A stretch of DNA of 7,399 nt, taken from contig JAZLJR010000048.1 of assembly GCA_045617925.1 (NCBI GenBank), positions 1 through 7,399 of the forward strand, in the 5' to 3' direction. The stretch's first letter is position 1. Each line of letters begins with the position of its first letter. The DNA comes from CALELF01 sp045617925 (GTDB lineage Bacteria; Synergistota; Synergistia; Synergistales; Synergistaceae). A model generated the notes under the pieces. It was not told the origin of the DNA, did no database searches, and was given only the letters and a program-made list of their open reading frames with translations. A program made the position numbers and the translations under genes. This document shows, one piece after another, positions 1-5,850 of the stretch.

Positions 1-561
1 AAAGAAGGACGTCCGTGTCACTTGTATATTCTGGAGCAGATAGCAAAGCTCGGACTTATCATAGAATGGGGCGGCGGACTACGCACAAAAGAGGCGATAA
101 AAAGCACGATTGAAAGTGGTGCGACTCGTGTTATGGCAGGAAGTCTAATTTTCAAAGATTTTGATGGTGCAAGCGACTTGGCAGAAACATTTGGAAGCCA
201 TATTATGGCGTCTGTTGATGTGAAAGATGGGCGTGTGGTTCACTCCGGTTGGCTTGAAGCAACTGACTTAACGCCACTTGTGGCATATAAAAAATTGAGA
301 GAAAAGGGTTTTGTTTCTTTTCTTGTTACTCAAACAAAATTTGATGGCTTGCTTTCCGGAACAGATGCGGATTTTTATGCACCATTGATAGACGATAACG
401 TAAAAAATGGACGTGTGTTTATTGCTGCTGCCGGTGGAGTAACTAGTTTAGCAGATGTTGAAAATTTGAAAAAATACGGACTTTCTGCTGCTGTTATCGG
501 CAAGAGCTTATACGAAGGGCAGATAGATCTTGCCGAAGCGCTCGCTGTAGCAAGAAAATAA
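1..561 (+). CDS. hisA: HisA, ProFAR isomerase, 5'-truncated by window edge
   Basis: HisA (EC 5.3.1.16) is a cytosolic (beta/alpha)8-barrel that isomerises ProFAR to PRFAR, the fourth step of histidine synthesis. The frame is open from base 1, so the N-terminal part of about 55 residues, including the first catalytic Asp, lies outside the window; the TTG at 22 is not a real start. Visible family signatures are the WGGGLR phosphate-binding strand (about 67-84), SVDVKDGRV with the second catalytic Asp at codon 217-219, TQTKFDGLLSG with the conserved Thr and Asp (328-330, 343-345), AAGGV, and the C-terminal IGKSLYEG phosphate loop. The DG.LSG and SLYEG motifs, together with adjacent hisI and hisF, favour HisA over its paralogue HisF. 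hisI follows after 16 bases, implying co-transcription. No defect is seen in the visible part. Confidence 0.95.
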   Translation, partial: KEGRPCHLYILEQIAKLGLIIEWGGGLRTKEAIKSTIESGATRVMAGSLIFKDFDGASDLAETFGSHIMASVDVKDGRVVHSGWLEATDLTPLVAYKKLREKGFVSFLVTQTKFDGLLSGTDADFYAPLIDDNVKNGRVFIAAAGGVTSLADVENLKKYGLSAAVIGKSLYEGQIDLAEALAVARK

Positions 562-577
562 ATAAAGGATATATATT

Positions 578-898
578 ATGGATTTATCAAAAATAAAATT
601 TGATGATCGCGGGCTTGTGCCTGTGGTTGTGCAGAGTGTTATAGATGGCGAAGTGCTTATGGTTGCTTGGGCAAATGAGGAAGCCTTGAAGAGAACCAAG
701 CAGCTTGGCGAGTGTGTGTTTTGGTCTCGTAGCAGAAAAGAAATTTGGCATAAGGGTGCAACCAGTGGCAACACAATGAAGGTGAAAGAACTTCGTGCCG
801 ATTGCGACTGTGACACAATTTTGGCTTTAGTTGAGCCAAGTGGTCCAGCTTGCCATACGGGAGCAAAAAGTTGTTTTTTTAACGAATTATTAAGCTGA
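578..898 (+). CDS. hisI: HisI, phosphoribosyl-AMP cyclohydrolase (stand-alone)
   Basis: This 106-residue enzyme opens the adenine ring of PR-AMP to give ProFAR (EC 3.5.4.19) in the cytosol. It has the single HisI domain and no fused HisE pyrophosphohydrolase. Signatures in order are LVPVVVQ (13-19), MVAWAN (28-33), the FWSRSRKEIWHKGATSGN block (48-65), the DCDCD metal site (Asp75, Asp77 and Asp79 with Cys76), and GPACHTG..SCF (89-100), whose Cys92 and Cys99 complete the zinc site. All expected metal ligands are present, so it should be active. The start is supported by AAAGGA at 564-569, 8 bases upstream of the ATG. The order hisA-hisI-hisF differs from the common hisA-hisF-hisI. A separate hisE would be expected elsewhere in the genome. 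Confidence 0.96.
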   Translation: MDLSKIKFDDRGLVPVVVQSVIDGEVLMVAWANEEALKRTKQLGECVFWSRSRKEIWHKGATSGNTMKVKELRADCDCDTILALVEPSGPACHTGAKSCFFNELLS

Positions 899-955
899 TA
901 AAGTGGTGTGATACATCATACAAGATTATAATTTTAGTTTCTGGAGGGTTTTATG

Positions 956-1708
956 ATGAAAAAAATTCAAATTATCCCTTGCCTTGACATGAAAAATGGC
1001 AGAGTTGTCAAGGGGGTTCAGTTTGTTGAGCTGCGTGACGCTGGAGACCCAGTGGAGTGTGCTTTATCTTATGAGAAAGCAGGAGCAACGGCACTTGCTA
1101 TGCTTGATATTTCTGCTACGAACGAGGAAAGAAAAACTCGTCTTGAGTGGGTTAAGGCTGTCACAAAAGCAGTAAAAATTCCTGTTACAGTTGGCGGTGG
1201 CATTTCAACACTAGAAGACATAAAGAGCGTGCTTGACGCTGGTGCAAGCCGTGTATCAATAAACACAGCAGCTGTGCGCAATCCTTATTTTGTTCAGAAG
1301 GCAGTGGAAACCTTTGGTGGAGACAAAATTATTGTAGCGCTTGATGTTATAACCTATGGCAAGTCTTGGCAGCTTGTTACTGCCGGTGGTTCAGTTCGTG
1401 AAAGGGCAGATTTGATAGAACTCTCAAAACAACTTGCGGATTTTGGTGCTTCTGCAATTTTGCTCACAAGTATGGATAGAGACGGGACAAAAGGCGGTTA
1501 TGACCTAGGTGCAACAAGAGCCGTAGCAGACGCTGTTGACATTCCAGTTATTGCTTCTGGTGGAGCTGGCACATACGAAGATTTTGCCTTAGCAGTTGAA
1601 GTTGGTCACGCTTCTGCAGTCCTCGCAGCATCATTATTCCACTTTGGAGAAGTGGAAATTCCAAAATTAAAGGAATTCTTAAAGAATCGCGGCATTGATG
1701 TGGAGTAA
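956..1708 (+). CDS. hisF: HisF, imidazole glycerol phosphate synthase cyclase subunit
   Basis: HisF joins the glutaminase HisH. It uses ammonia channelled through its barrel to turn PRFAR into imidazole glycerol phosphate and AICAR. Two adjacent ATGs (953 and 956) are possible. I chose 956 because GGAGGG (943-948) lies 7 bases from it but only 4 from 953, and because it places the catalytic aspartates at Asp11 (IPCLD) and Asp130 (VALD), the numbers they have in the Thermotoga enzyme. The 250 residues are full length. Other signatures are VVKG (17-20), LRDAGDP (26-32), TVGGGI (78-83), LLTSMDRDGTKGGYD (169-183), IASGGAG (199-205) and AASLFHF (224-230). The 57-base gap after hisI is the longest inside the his cluster. 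No hisH is visible in the window. Confidence 0.96.
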   Translation: MKKIQIIPCLDMKNGRVVKGVQFVELRDAGDPVECALSYEKAGATALAMLDISATNEERKTRLEWVKAVTKAVKIPVTVGGGISTLEDIKSVLDAGASRVSINTAAVRNPYFVQKAVETFGGDKIIVALDVITYGKSWQLVTAGGSVRERADLIELSKQLADFGASAILLTSMDRDGTKGGYDLGATRAVADAVDIPVIASGGAGTYEDFALAVEVGHASAVLAASLFHFGEVEIPKLKEFLKNRGIDVE

Positions 1709-1743
1709 AATTGGGCAAAAAACAGAAAAGAATTAAATAAAAT

Positions 1744-1772
1744 TTGCATTTTTTTCAATTATGTTATAGAAT
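1744..1772 (+). promoter_or_regulatory. Putative sigma-70-type promoter of acpP
   Basis: A -35 like TTGCAT (1744-1749) and a -10 like TAGAAT (1767-1772) are separated by 17 bases, the ideal spacing. The spacer is AT-rich and starts with a run of T. It lies in the 97-base gap between hisF and acpP and would place the transcript start near 1779, about 27 bases before the acpP ATG. An overlapping TATAGA (1765-1770) gives 15-base spacing and is less likely. This is inferred from consensus match only. Confidence 0.55.
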
Positions 1773-1805
1773 CTATGTAATACTTGAGGCGAAGGAGAAA
1801 TTCTT

Positions 1806-2057
1806 ATGAACCAGGAAGAGATTTTAGCAAAACTCAAAACGATCGTTATGGACAGGCTCAGCGTTGATGAGGATCAGATTAAGCCAGAGGCTTCTTTTGT
1901 GGAAGACCTTAGCGCTGATTCACTCGACATAGTTGAGCTTATCATGGGTATTGAGGAAGAATTTGACATTGAAATACCAGATGAAGATGCCGAAAAATTA
2001 ACAACGGTAGGCGAAGCAACTGAGTATATCAAGTCAAAGTTAACTTCACAAGACTAA
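1806..2057 (+). CDS. acpP: Acyl carrier protein
   Basis: This 83-residue acidic four-helix protein carries growing acyl chains on a 4'-phosphopantetheine arm for type II fatty acid synthesis. The attachment serine is Ser39 in the signature ADSLDIVEL (37-45), preceded by the usual SFVEDL loop and followed by the recognition helix with EEEFDIEIPDEDAEKLTTVG (50-69). Length and acidity are typical of AcpP, and dedicated carrier proteins of secondary metabolism usually depart from the DSLD context. AAGGAG at 1792-1797, 8 bases before the ATG, supports the start. It has its own promoter-like sequence upstream and an intrinsic terminator just downstream, so it looks monocistronic, which suits a highly abundant protein. 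Its usual partner fabF is found about 1.2 kb downstream, separated by a glycosyltransferase gene. Confidence 0.96.
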   Translation: MNQEEILAKLKTIVMDRLSVDEDQIKPEASFVEDLSADSLDIVELIMGIEEEFDIEIPDEDAEKLTTVGEATEYIKSKLTSQD

Positions 2058-2066
2058 AAAGATTTT

Positions 2067-2099
2067 GGCAAGCCTACCATTTAGGGCTTGCCATTTTTT
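2067..2099 (+). terminator. Rho-independent terminator of acpP
   Basis: Perfect 8-bp arms GGCAAGCC (2067-2074) and GGCTTGCC (2085-2092) enclose a 10-base loop and are followed, after one A, by six T (2094-2099). It begins 10 bases after the acpP stop codon. It would isolate acpP from the downstream glycosyltransferase gene. Confidence 0.88.
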
Positions 2100-2201
2100 A
2101 TTTGTTAAGGTAAATTTAGATGTTTGCTAGAAAAGTCTACTGCAAGCATGTGCTGGCTAATGACTTCTAGGCAGATTCTGTTATAAAGGGTGTGGTATAG
2201 A

Positions 2202-3074
2202 ATGCAAAAACACGCATATTTAATTATTGCACACAAGGCTGATTTAACTTTCCATACTTTGCTTAAGATGCTTGATGACAAGCGCAATGATATATTCATT
2301 CATATGGATAAAAAAACATCTAAATACGATATAAATGAGATTACTGCACTTATTAAACAGAGTAACGTATATCATGTTGATCGATTAAATGTGACGTGGG
2401 GTGGATATAGCCAAATAAATGTGGAACTTTCTTTATTAAGTGCAGCAACAAAAGAAAGAAAATATGCATATTATCATTTACTGTCTGGAGAAGATATGCC
2501 AATAAAATCACAGGACTATATACATGATTTTTTTGAGAAACATTCTGGAGAGGAATTTGTCCAATTTGAAGATAATATGAACGCCGATAGGTTGAGATAT
2601 TACCATTGGTTTAGAGAAAAAGTTCAGCGTAAAAAATTTAGTTTTTACAAGCCATTATATAGACTCTCTCTTGGTATTCAGAAACACCTACTAGGTGTAA
2701 ATCGTATTCATGATTGTGGTATTAGATTTAAAAAAGGTGCTAACTGGTTTAGTATAACTGACGACCTTGCACGCTTTGTTTGTGATAAAAGGGCTTGGAT
2801 TGAAAAATGTTTTAAAAACACTGATTGTTGCGATGAAATTTTTTTACAGACACTAGTCCATAATTCACCTTTTAAGCAACAACTTCACCACGAGCAATAC
2901 GATAATTTCTTGGGTGCCCACATGAGATTAATTGATTGGAAGCGGGGGGGGCCATATATATTTAGGAAACAAGACTTTGAAGAGATTAAAGCGTCCAAAA
3001 TGTTATGGGCAAGAAAATTTGATTCTTTAGTTGATAAGGAAATAATAGAATTGGTATATCGTGAATTTTCCTAA
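2202..3074 (+). CDS. GT14-type (Core-2/I-branching enzyme family) glycosyltransferase
   Basis: This 290-residue protein belongs to the bacterial branch of the Core-2/I-branching beta-1,6-N-acetylglucosaminyltransferase family (CAZy GT14). Bacterial members presumably decorate surface glycans; donor and acceptor are unknown here. Signatures in order are HAYLIIAHK (4-12), IFIHMDKK (31-38), VTWGGYSQ (64-71), YYHLLSGEDMPIKSQD (90-105), FKKGANWFSIT (176-186), DEIFLQT (211-217, with Glu212 the likely catalytic base), IDWKRGGPY (244-252) and ARKFD...DKEI. There is no signal peptide or membrane helix. ATG 2202 is chosen over GTG 2190 because AAAGGG (2185-2190) lies 11 bases upstream of it and overlaps the GTG. 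The gene is markedly AT-rich: 75 of 240 bases counted at 2221-2460 are G or C, against 119 of 240 at 3421-3660 in fabF. This fits lateral acquisition. An 8-G tract lies within codons 248-250. Confidence 0.9.
   Translation: MQKHAYLIIAHKADLTFHTLLKMLDDKRNDIFIHMDKKTSKYDINEITALIKQSNVYHVDRLNVTWGGYSQINVELSLLSAATKERKYAYYHLLSGEDMPIKSQDYIHDFFEKHSGEEFVQFEDNMNADRLRYYHWFREKVQRKKFSFYKPLYRLSLGIQKHLLGVNRIHDCGIRFKKGANWFSITDDLARFVCDKRAWIEKCFKNTDCCDEIFLQTLVHNSPFKQQLHHEQYDNFLGAHMRLIDWKRGGPYIFRKQDFEEIKASKMLWARKFDSLVDKEIIELVYREFS
2944..2951 (+). repeat. Poly-G tract of eight within the GT14 coding sequence
   Basis: Eight consecutive G encode the end of Arg248 plus Gly249 and Gly250 in the conserved DWKRGGPY segment. 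This is the longest G run in the window and lies in its most AT-rich gene. Reading by hand, adding one G brings a TAG in frame after four further new codons; removing one G gives a stop at about 3028-3030. Either change loses the native C-terminal 40 residues. Confidence 0.9.
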
Positions 3075-3148
3075 AAGATAATAAAAAGAATGAATAATCT
3101 TCATATCTAATTTGATTTTATTGAGTTAACACTATTTTTCAAAAAAAC

Positions 3149-3178
3149 TTGCATAGATAGGCAAAAACTCAAGCTAAT
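3149..3178 (+). promoter_or_regulatory. Weak candidate promoter of fabF
   Basis: TTGCAT (3149-3154), the same hexamer as the proposed acpP -35, is followed after 18 bases by GCTAAT (3173-3178), which matches four of six -10 positions. The 152-base gap upstream of fabF has no other clear sigma-70 pair, and fabF needs a start signal because acpP is terminated at 2067-2099. Confidence is low. Confidence 0.3.
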
Positions 3179-3197
3179 GGAAATAAGCCTTTGCCTA
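3158..3197 (+). promoter_or_regulatory. Perfect 8-bp inverted repeat in the fabF leader
   Basis: TAGGCAAA (3158-3165) and its exact reverse complement TTTGCCTA (3190-3197) are separated by 24 bases, with arm centres 32 bases apart. No T run follows, so it is not a terminator. It could be an operator spanning the candidate fabF -10, or a leader hairpin ending 16 bases before the ribosome binding site. The repeat is seen directly; the role is a guess. Confidence 0.4.
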
Positions 3198-3226
3198 GGA
3201 AAAATGAGTTGATAAAGGAAATGAAC

Positions 3227-4471
3227 ATGGGAAAAAGAGTTGTAATTACTGGAATTGGTGTTGTTTCCCCCATAGGTATTGGGGTAGACGCCTATTTTGA
3301 AGCTCTAAAGAATGGCAAAAATGGGGTTGACCTCATCACAGATTTTGACACAACAGATTTCAGTGTGAAATTTGCTGCCCAAGTCAAGGACTTCGTGGCA
3401 GAAAATTACATGGATAAAAAAGAAGCACGTCGCACAGACCGCGTTATTCAATTTGCCTGTGCTGCTTCTGACATGGCACTTGCTGACAGTGGACTAGACA
3501 CAGCGACAATTGACTCTGACCGTTTCGCAGTTTACCTCGCCAGTGGAATTGGTGGTATAGATACATGCGAAGCAGGAATAACGGCTCTTGCCTTAAAAGG
3601 TCCAAGCAGAGTTGGCCCCTTCACTGTTCCTATGATGATTGCTTCTATGCCTGCTGCGTATGTTGCTATTCGTCATGGTGCAAAGGGAGCTAATATGGGA
3701 ATTGTTACTGCTTGCGCTAGTTCTCTTCATGCTTGTGCAGAGTGCTTCTATGCGATAGAACGAGGAGATGCAGACGTTGCCTTTGCAGGAGGTTCAGAAT
3801 CAACAATTAGTGATTTTGGACTTTCGGCTTTTGGCAATATGAAAGCACTTTCTACAAGGAATGACGATTGTCACACAGCGTCACGCCCTTTTGATAAAGA
3901 CAGAGACGGTTTTGTCTTGGGTGAAGGTGCATGTGTGTTTGTCTTTGAAGAACTAGAACATGCAAAAGCACGTGGAGCAAAAATTTATGCTGAGGTAAAA
4001 GGCTTTGGTTTAACTTGTGACGCATACCACATTACAGCCCCTGCCCCAGATGGAGAAGGAGCAATAAAGGCTATGCGTTTGGCTTGTGAAAGAGCAGGCT
4101 GGGAACCAGGCACAGTTGACCTCATCAATGCGCATGGCACAAGCACATCATTTAATGACAGAACAGAAACGCTTGCCATTCACAATCTCATGGGTGAAGC
4201 TGCGAAAAATGTTTATGTGCAGGCGACAAAATCCATGATAGGTCATTCACTAGGTGCAGCCGGCGCTCTAGGTGCAGCGGCAGCTATTATGGCAATAAAA
4301 GAAGGAATAGTGCATCCAACGATAAATTACACGACACCGGATTCTGAATGTGATTTGAACTATGTGCCAAACAAATACATAGAGGCTCCTGTAAAGAGAG
4401 CTTTGGTTAATGCTTTTGGCTTTGGCGGACAAAACGCAGTTATGGCGCTGGAAAAATATGAGGAAGCGTGA
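3227..4471 (+). CDS. fabF: FabF, beta-ketoacyl-ACP synthase II
   Basis: FabF (KAS II, EC 2.3.1.179) condenses malonyl-ACP with acyl-ACP in fatty acid elongation, using AcpP-bound substrates in the cytosol. ATG 3227 is chosen because AAAGGA (3214-3219) lies 7 bases upstream, whereas ATG 3221 is only 1 base from it and TTG 3191 would add an unconserved leader. With this start the protein has 414 residues and the catalytic triad falls at Cys163 (TACASS), His303 (NAHGTST) and His340 (SMIGHSLGA), exactly the E. coli FabF numbers. Ile108 of the acyl pocket also matches. Other motifs are MGKRVVITGIG (1-11), PFDKDRDGFVLGEGA (221-235) and the gating loop NAFGFGGQN (395-403). After GTST the usual P.GD is replaced by SFND, a mild divergence. 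The stop overlaps the rnc start by one base, implying translational coupling. Confidence 0.97.
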   Translation: MGKRVVITGIGVVSPIGIGVDAYFEALKNGKNGVDLITDFDTTDFSVKFAAQVKDFVAENYMDKKEARRTDRVIQFACAASDMALADSGLDTATIDSDRFAVYLASGIGGIDTCEAGITALALKGPSRVGPFTVPMMIASMPAAYVAIRHGAKGANMGIVTACASSLHACAECFYAIERGDADVAFAGGSESTISDFGLSAFGNMKALSTRNDDCHTASRPFDKDRDGFVLGEGACVFVFEELEHAKARGAKIYAEVKGFGLTCDAYHITAPAPDGEGAIKAMRLACERAGWEPGTVDLINAHGTSTSFNDRTETLAIHNLMGEAAKNVYVQATKSMIGHSLGAAGALGAAAAIMAIKEGIVHPTINYTTPDSECDLNYVPNKYIEAPVKRALVNAFGFGGQNAVMALEKYEEA

Positions 4472-5265
4472 TGATTGATAAATTAATTAAGGGAATGACC
4501 GACGTCATTCCCTTTTTGCAAAAAGAAAAACAGACAGAGCATAGCGACAAAATACAGAGAAGTCCAAAAATTCGAAATGCAGAATTGGCTAAATTTCAAG
4601 AAGCAATTGGTTATCAATTTAAGAATTTGGTTCTTTTAACTGAGGCTCTGACTCATCCCTCTTACGCCTCATTAAAAAATCTGCCGTCAAATCAAAGGTT
4701 AGAGTTTTTGGGAGATGCTGTCCTTGAGCTTTCTGTTTCACGTTACCTTTTTGAAAAATACACATCTTTGCAAGAGGGCGAACTTACAAATAAACGCTCA
4801 AACCTTGTTAGAAATGCAACTCTTGCTGCATTTGCAAGACAAATTGGCATAGAAAATGTCTTGATGATAGGACCTGAGTTACGCTATGTAAAAAATAAAA
4901 ATGAAGGCTTGCCAAGTTCCGCTTTTGCATGTGCTACGGAAGCAGTTATTGGTGCAATTTACATGGATAGTGACTTTGCCACAGCAGAAAAAGTTGTGTT
5001 AAGTATTGTGCCAGAGCTTGTAAAAATTGCGGATAATACAAGTGGTAGCGATAATCCAAAGGGCGAATTGCAGGAGTATTTTCAGCAAACTAGACGTTCT
5101 CAGCCAAAGTATGAACTTCTTTCACAAGAAGGTGACGGGACAAACTTTACATTTACAGTGCAAGCGACAATAGATGGTGAAATCCTTGCGAAGGGCGAGG
5201 GTAGTTCAATAAAAAAAGCGGAGTCGTCTGCTGCACAAAATGCACTGAACAAGCTAAAAAAATAA
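4471..5265 (+). CDS. rnc: Ribonuclease III
   Basis: RNase III cleaves double-stranded RNA in rRNA maturation and mRNA turnover. The 264 residues comprise a variable N-terminal extension (about 1-40), the endonuclease domain (about 42-180) and a C-terminal dsRNA-binding domain (about 194-264, DNPKGELQEYFQQ through the final KKAESSAAQNAL helix). The signature RLEFLGDAVLEL (76-87) supplies Glu78 and Asp82, and TEAVIGAIYMD (156-166) supplies Glu157, matching E. coli Glu41, Asp45 and Glu117. The fourth conserved metal ligand, E. coli Asp114, is replaced by Cys154 (codon TGT, 4930-4932) in an ungapped alignment. ATG 4471 is preferred, with AGGA at 4461-4464 and a one-base overlap with fabF; GTG 4468 is possible. 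A perfect terminator-like hairpin lies in codons 7-15. The next gene overlaps the stop by one base. Confidence 0.95.
   Translation: MIDKLIKGMTDVIPFLQKEKQTEHSDKIQRSPKIRNAELAKFQEAIGYQFKNLVLLTEALTHPSYASLKNLPSNQRLEFLGDAVLELSVSRYLFEKYTSLQEGELTNKRSNLVRNATLAAFARQIGIENVLMIGPELRYVKNKNEGLPSSAFACATEAVIGAIYMDSDFATAEKVVLSIVPELVKIADNTSGSDNPKGELQEYFQQTRRSQPKYELLSQEGDGTNFTFTVQATIDGEILAKGEGSSIKKAESSAAQNALNKLKK
4489..4517 (+). terminator. Terminator-like hairpin inside the rnc 5' coding region
   Basis: AAGGGAATGAC (4489-4499) and GTCATTCCCTT (4504-4514) pair perfectly over 11 bp around a 4-base loop CGAC, and the last two T begin a T5 run (4513-4517). It starts 18 bases after the A of the rnc ATG. The stem is longer and the loop tighter than in the acpP terminator, though the T run is shorter. 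It may act as an attenuator, a translation-sensitive terminator or a processing site; function is unproven. Confidence 0.6.
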
Positions 5266-5825
5266 TGGTGCTAAAACGACAAAGCAAATCATTTGTGCTC
5301 GTTACCGTTATGGTAACAGTGCTAGTGCTTTTTACCTTAACAATGCTTTTTGCAAGTCACGTTATTGATTTTTCCTTGAAAAAACGTGAAGCAACAAAGG
5401 CAATAGAGAACAGATTAGTTGCTGAAATGGCACTTGACACAATTAGCGATTGGTTTTGTGCAAAAGCAGGGGAACTTATTAGTGATGAAGATTTTATCTC
5501 AACAACTCCAAAGAAAAATCCCGAGATAGCAGTCCCTAACAATTTCTTTGTAGCGATACTTTCCTGCTATGGTGAGAGAACTATAACGGCAGAAATAACA
5601 GATTGTTATTATGATGATGAATATGCAGAAACAGCACGGCCAACCGCTGTGCCACAAATTGAGCCTACTGTTCATGAAGATGAGATAGAGCTTTCTTTTC
5701 ACATCTATATATCTGTGAAAGATAACGATGGAAATGTGTTAAACGCTGTTAGAATGATTAAATCAATAAAAAATACGGTAACAAATGAGAGACAAACATT
5801 TGTTGCCGAAACGTATTTTTTGTAG
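5265..5825 (+). CDS. Unrecognised single-pass membrane protein, PilX/GspK-like N-terminus
   Basis: I do not recognise this 186-residue protein. It begins with a short basic stretch (Lys4, Arg5, Lys8) followed by one strongly hydrophobic segment (about 10-30). This predicts an N-in membrane anchor with the remaining 150 residues outside the cytoplasmic membrane. An anchor followed by a charged helix containing LKKREATKAIENRLVAEMAL (38-57) resembles the N-terminus of PilX-type minor pilins and GspK-type pseudopilins. However, no prepilin peptidase glycine or Glu+5 is evident, so this is only a resemblance. Three Cys (in WFCAK, LSCYG and TDCYY) and an acidic, proline-containing stretch (about 122-145) follow. 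The ATG overlaps the rnc stop (TAATG) with no convincing ribosome binding site, suggesting reinitiation. A small hairpin, GTTACC/GGTAAC (5301-5317), lies 34 bases after the start codon. Confidence 0.75.
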   Translation: MVLKRQSKSFVLVTVMVTVLVLFTLTMLFASHVIDFSLKKREATKAIENRLVAEMALDTISDWFCAKAGELISDEDFISTTPKKNPEIAVPNNFFVAILSCYGERTITAEITDCYYDDEYAETARPTAVPQIEPTVHEDEIELSFHIYISVKDNDGNVLNAVRMIKSIKNTVTNERQTFVAETYFL

Positions 5826-5850
5826 TAAATTTTACATGGAGCATGGAATT

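Noticed and set aside
508..816. Open frame of 102 codons on the minus strand, and similar minus-strand frames elsewhere (657-866, 1069-1281, 3985-4179, 5357-5702, 5962-6288, 6691-6897)
   Set aside because: They lie wholly or mostly opposite well-supported genes, have no recognisable motifs and lack convincing ribosome binding sites; they are shadows.
904..932. Possible promoter before hisF with TATAAT at 927-932
   Set aside because: No acceptable -35 hexamer is present at 16-18 bases upstream; AT-rich chance match is likely.
1715..1755. Possible hisF terminator from GCAAA/TTTGC followed by a T run
   Set aside because: Only a 5-bp stem with a 23-base loop, and the T run fits the spacer of the acpP promoter better.
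2684..2698. Near-palindrome ACACCTA-C-TAGGTGT in the GT14 gene
   Set aside because: Short, internal to coding sequence, and not repeated elsewhere in the window.
3075..3101. Possible terminator after the GT14 gene (AAGAT/ATCTT)
   Set aside because: Five weak base pairs, a 17-base loop and no following T run.
3191..3226. TTG start at 3191 giving FabF 12 extra residues
   Set aside because: The extension is not part of the family, and AAAGGA is ideally spaced for ATG 3227, which also restores E. coli catalytic residue numbering.
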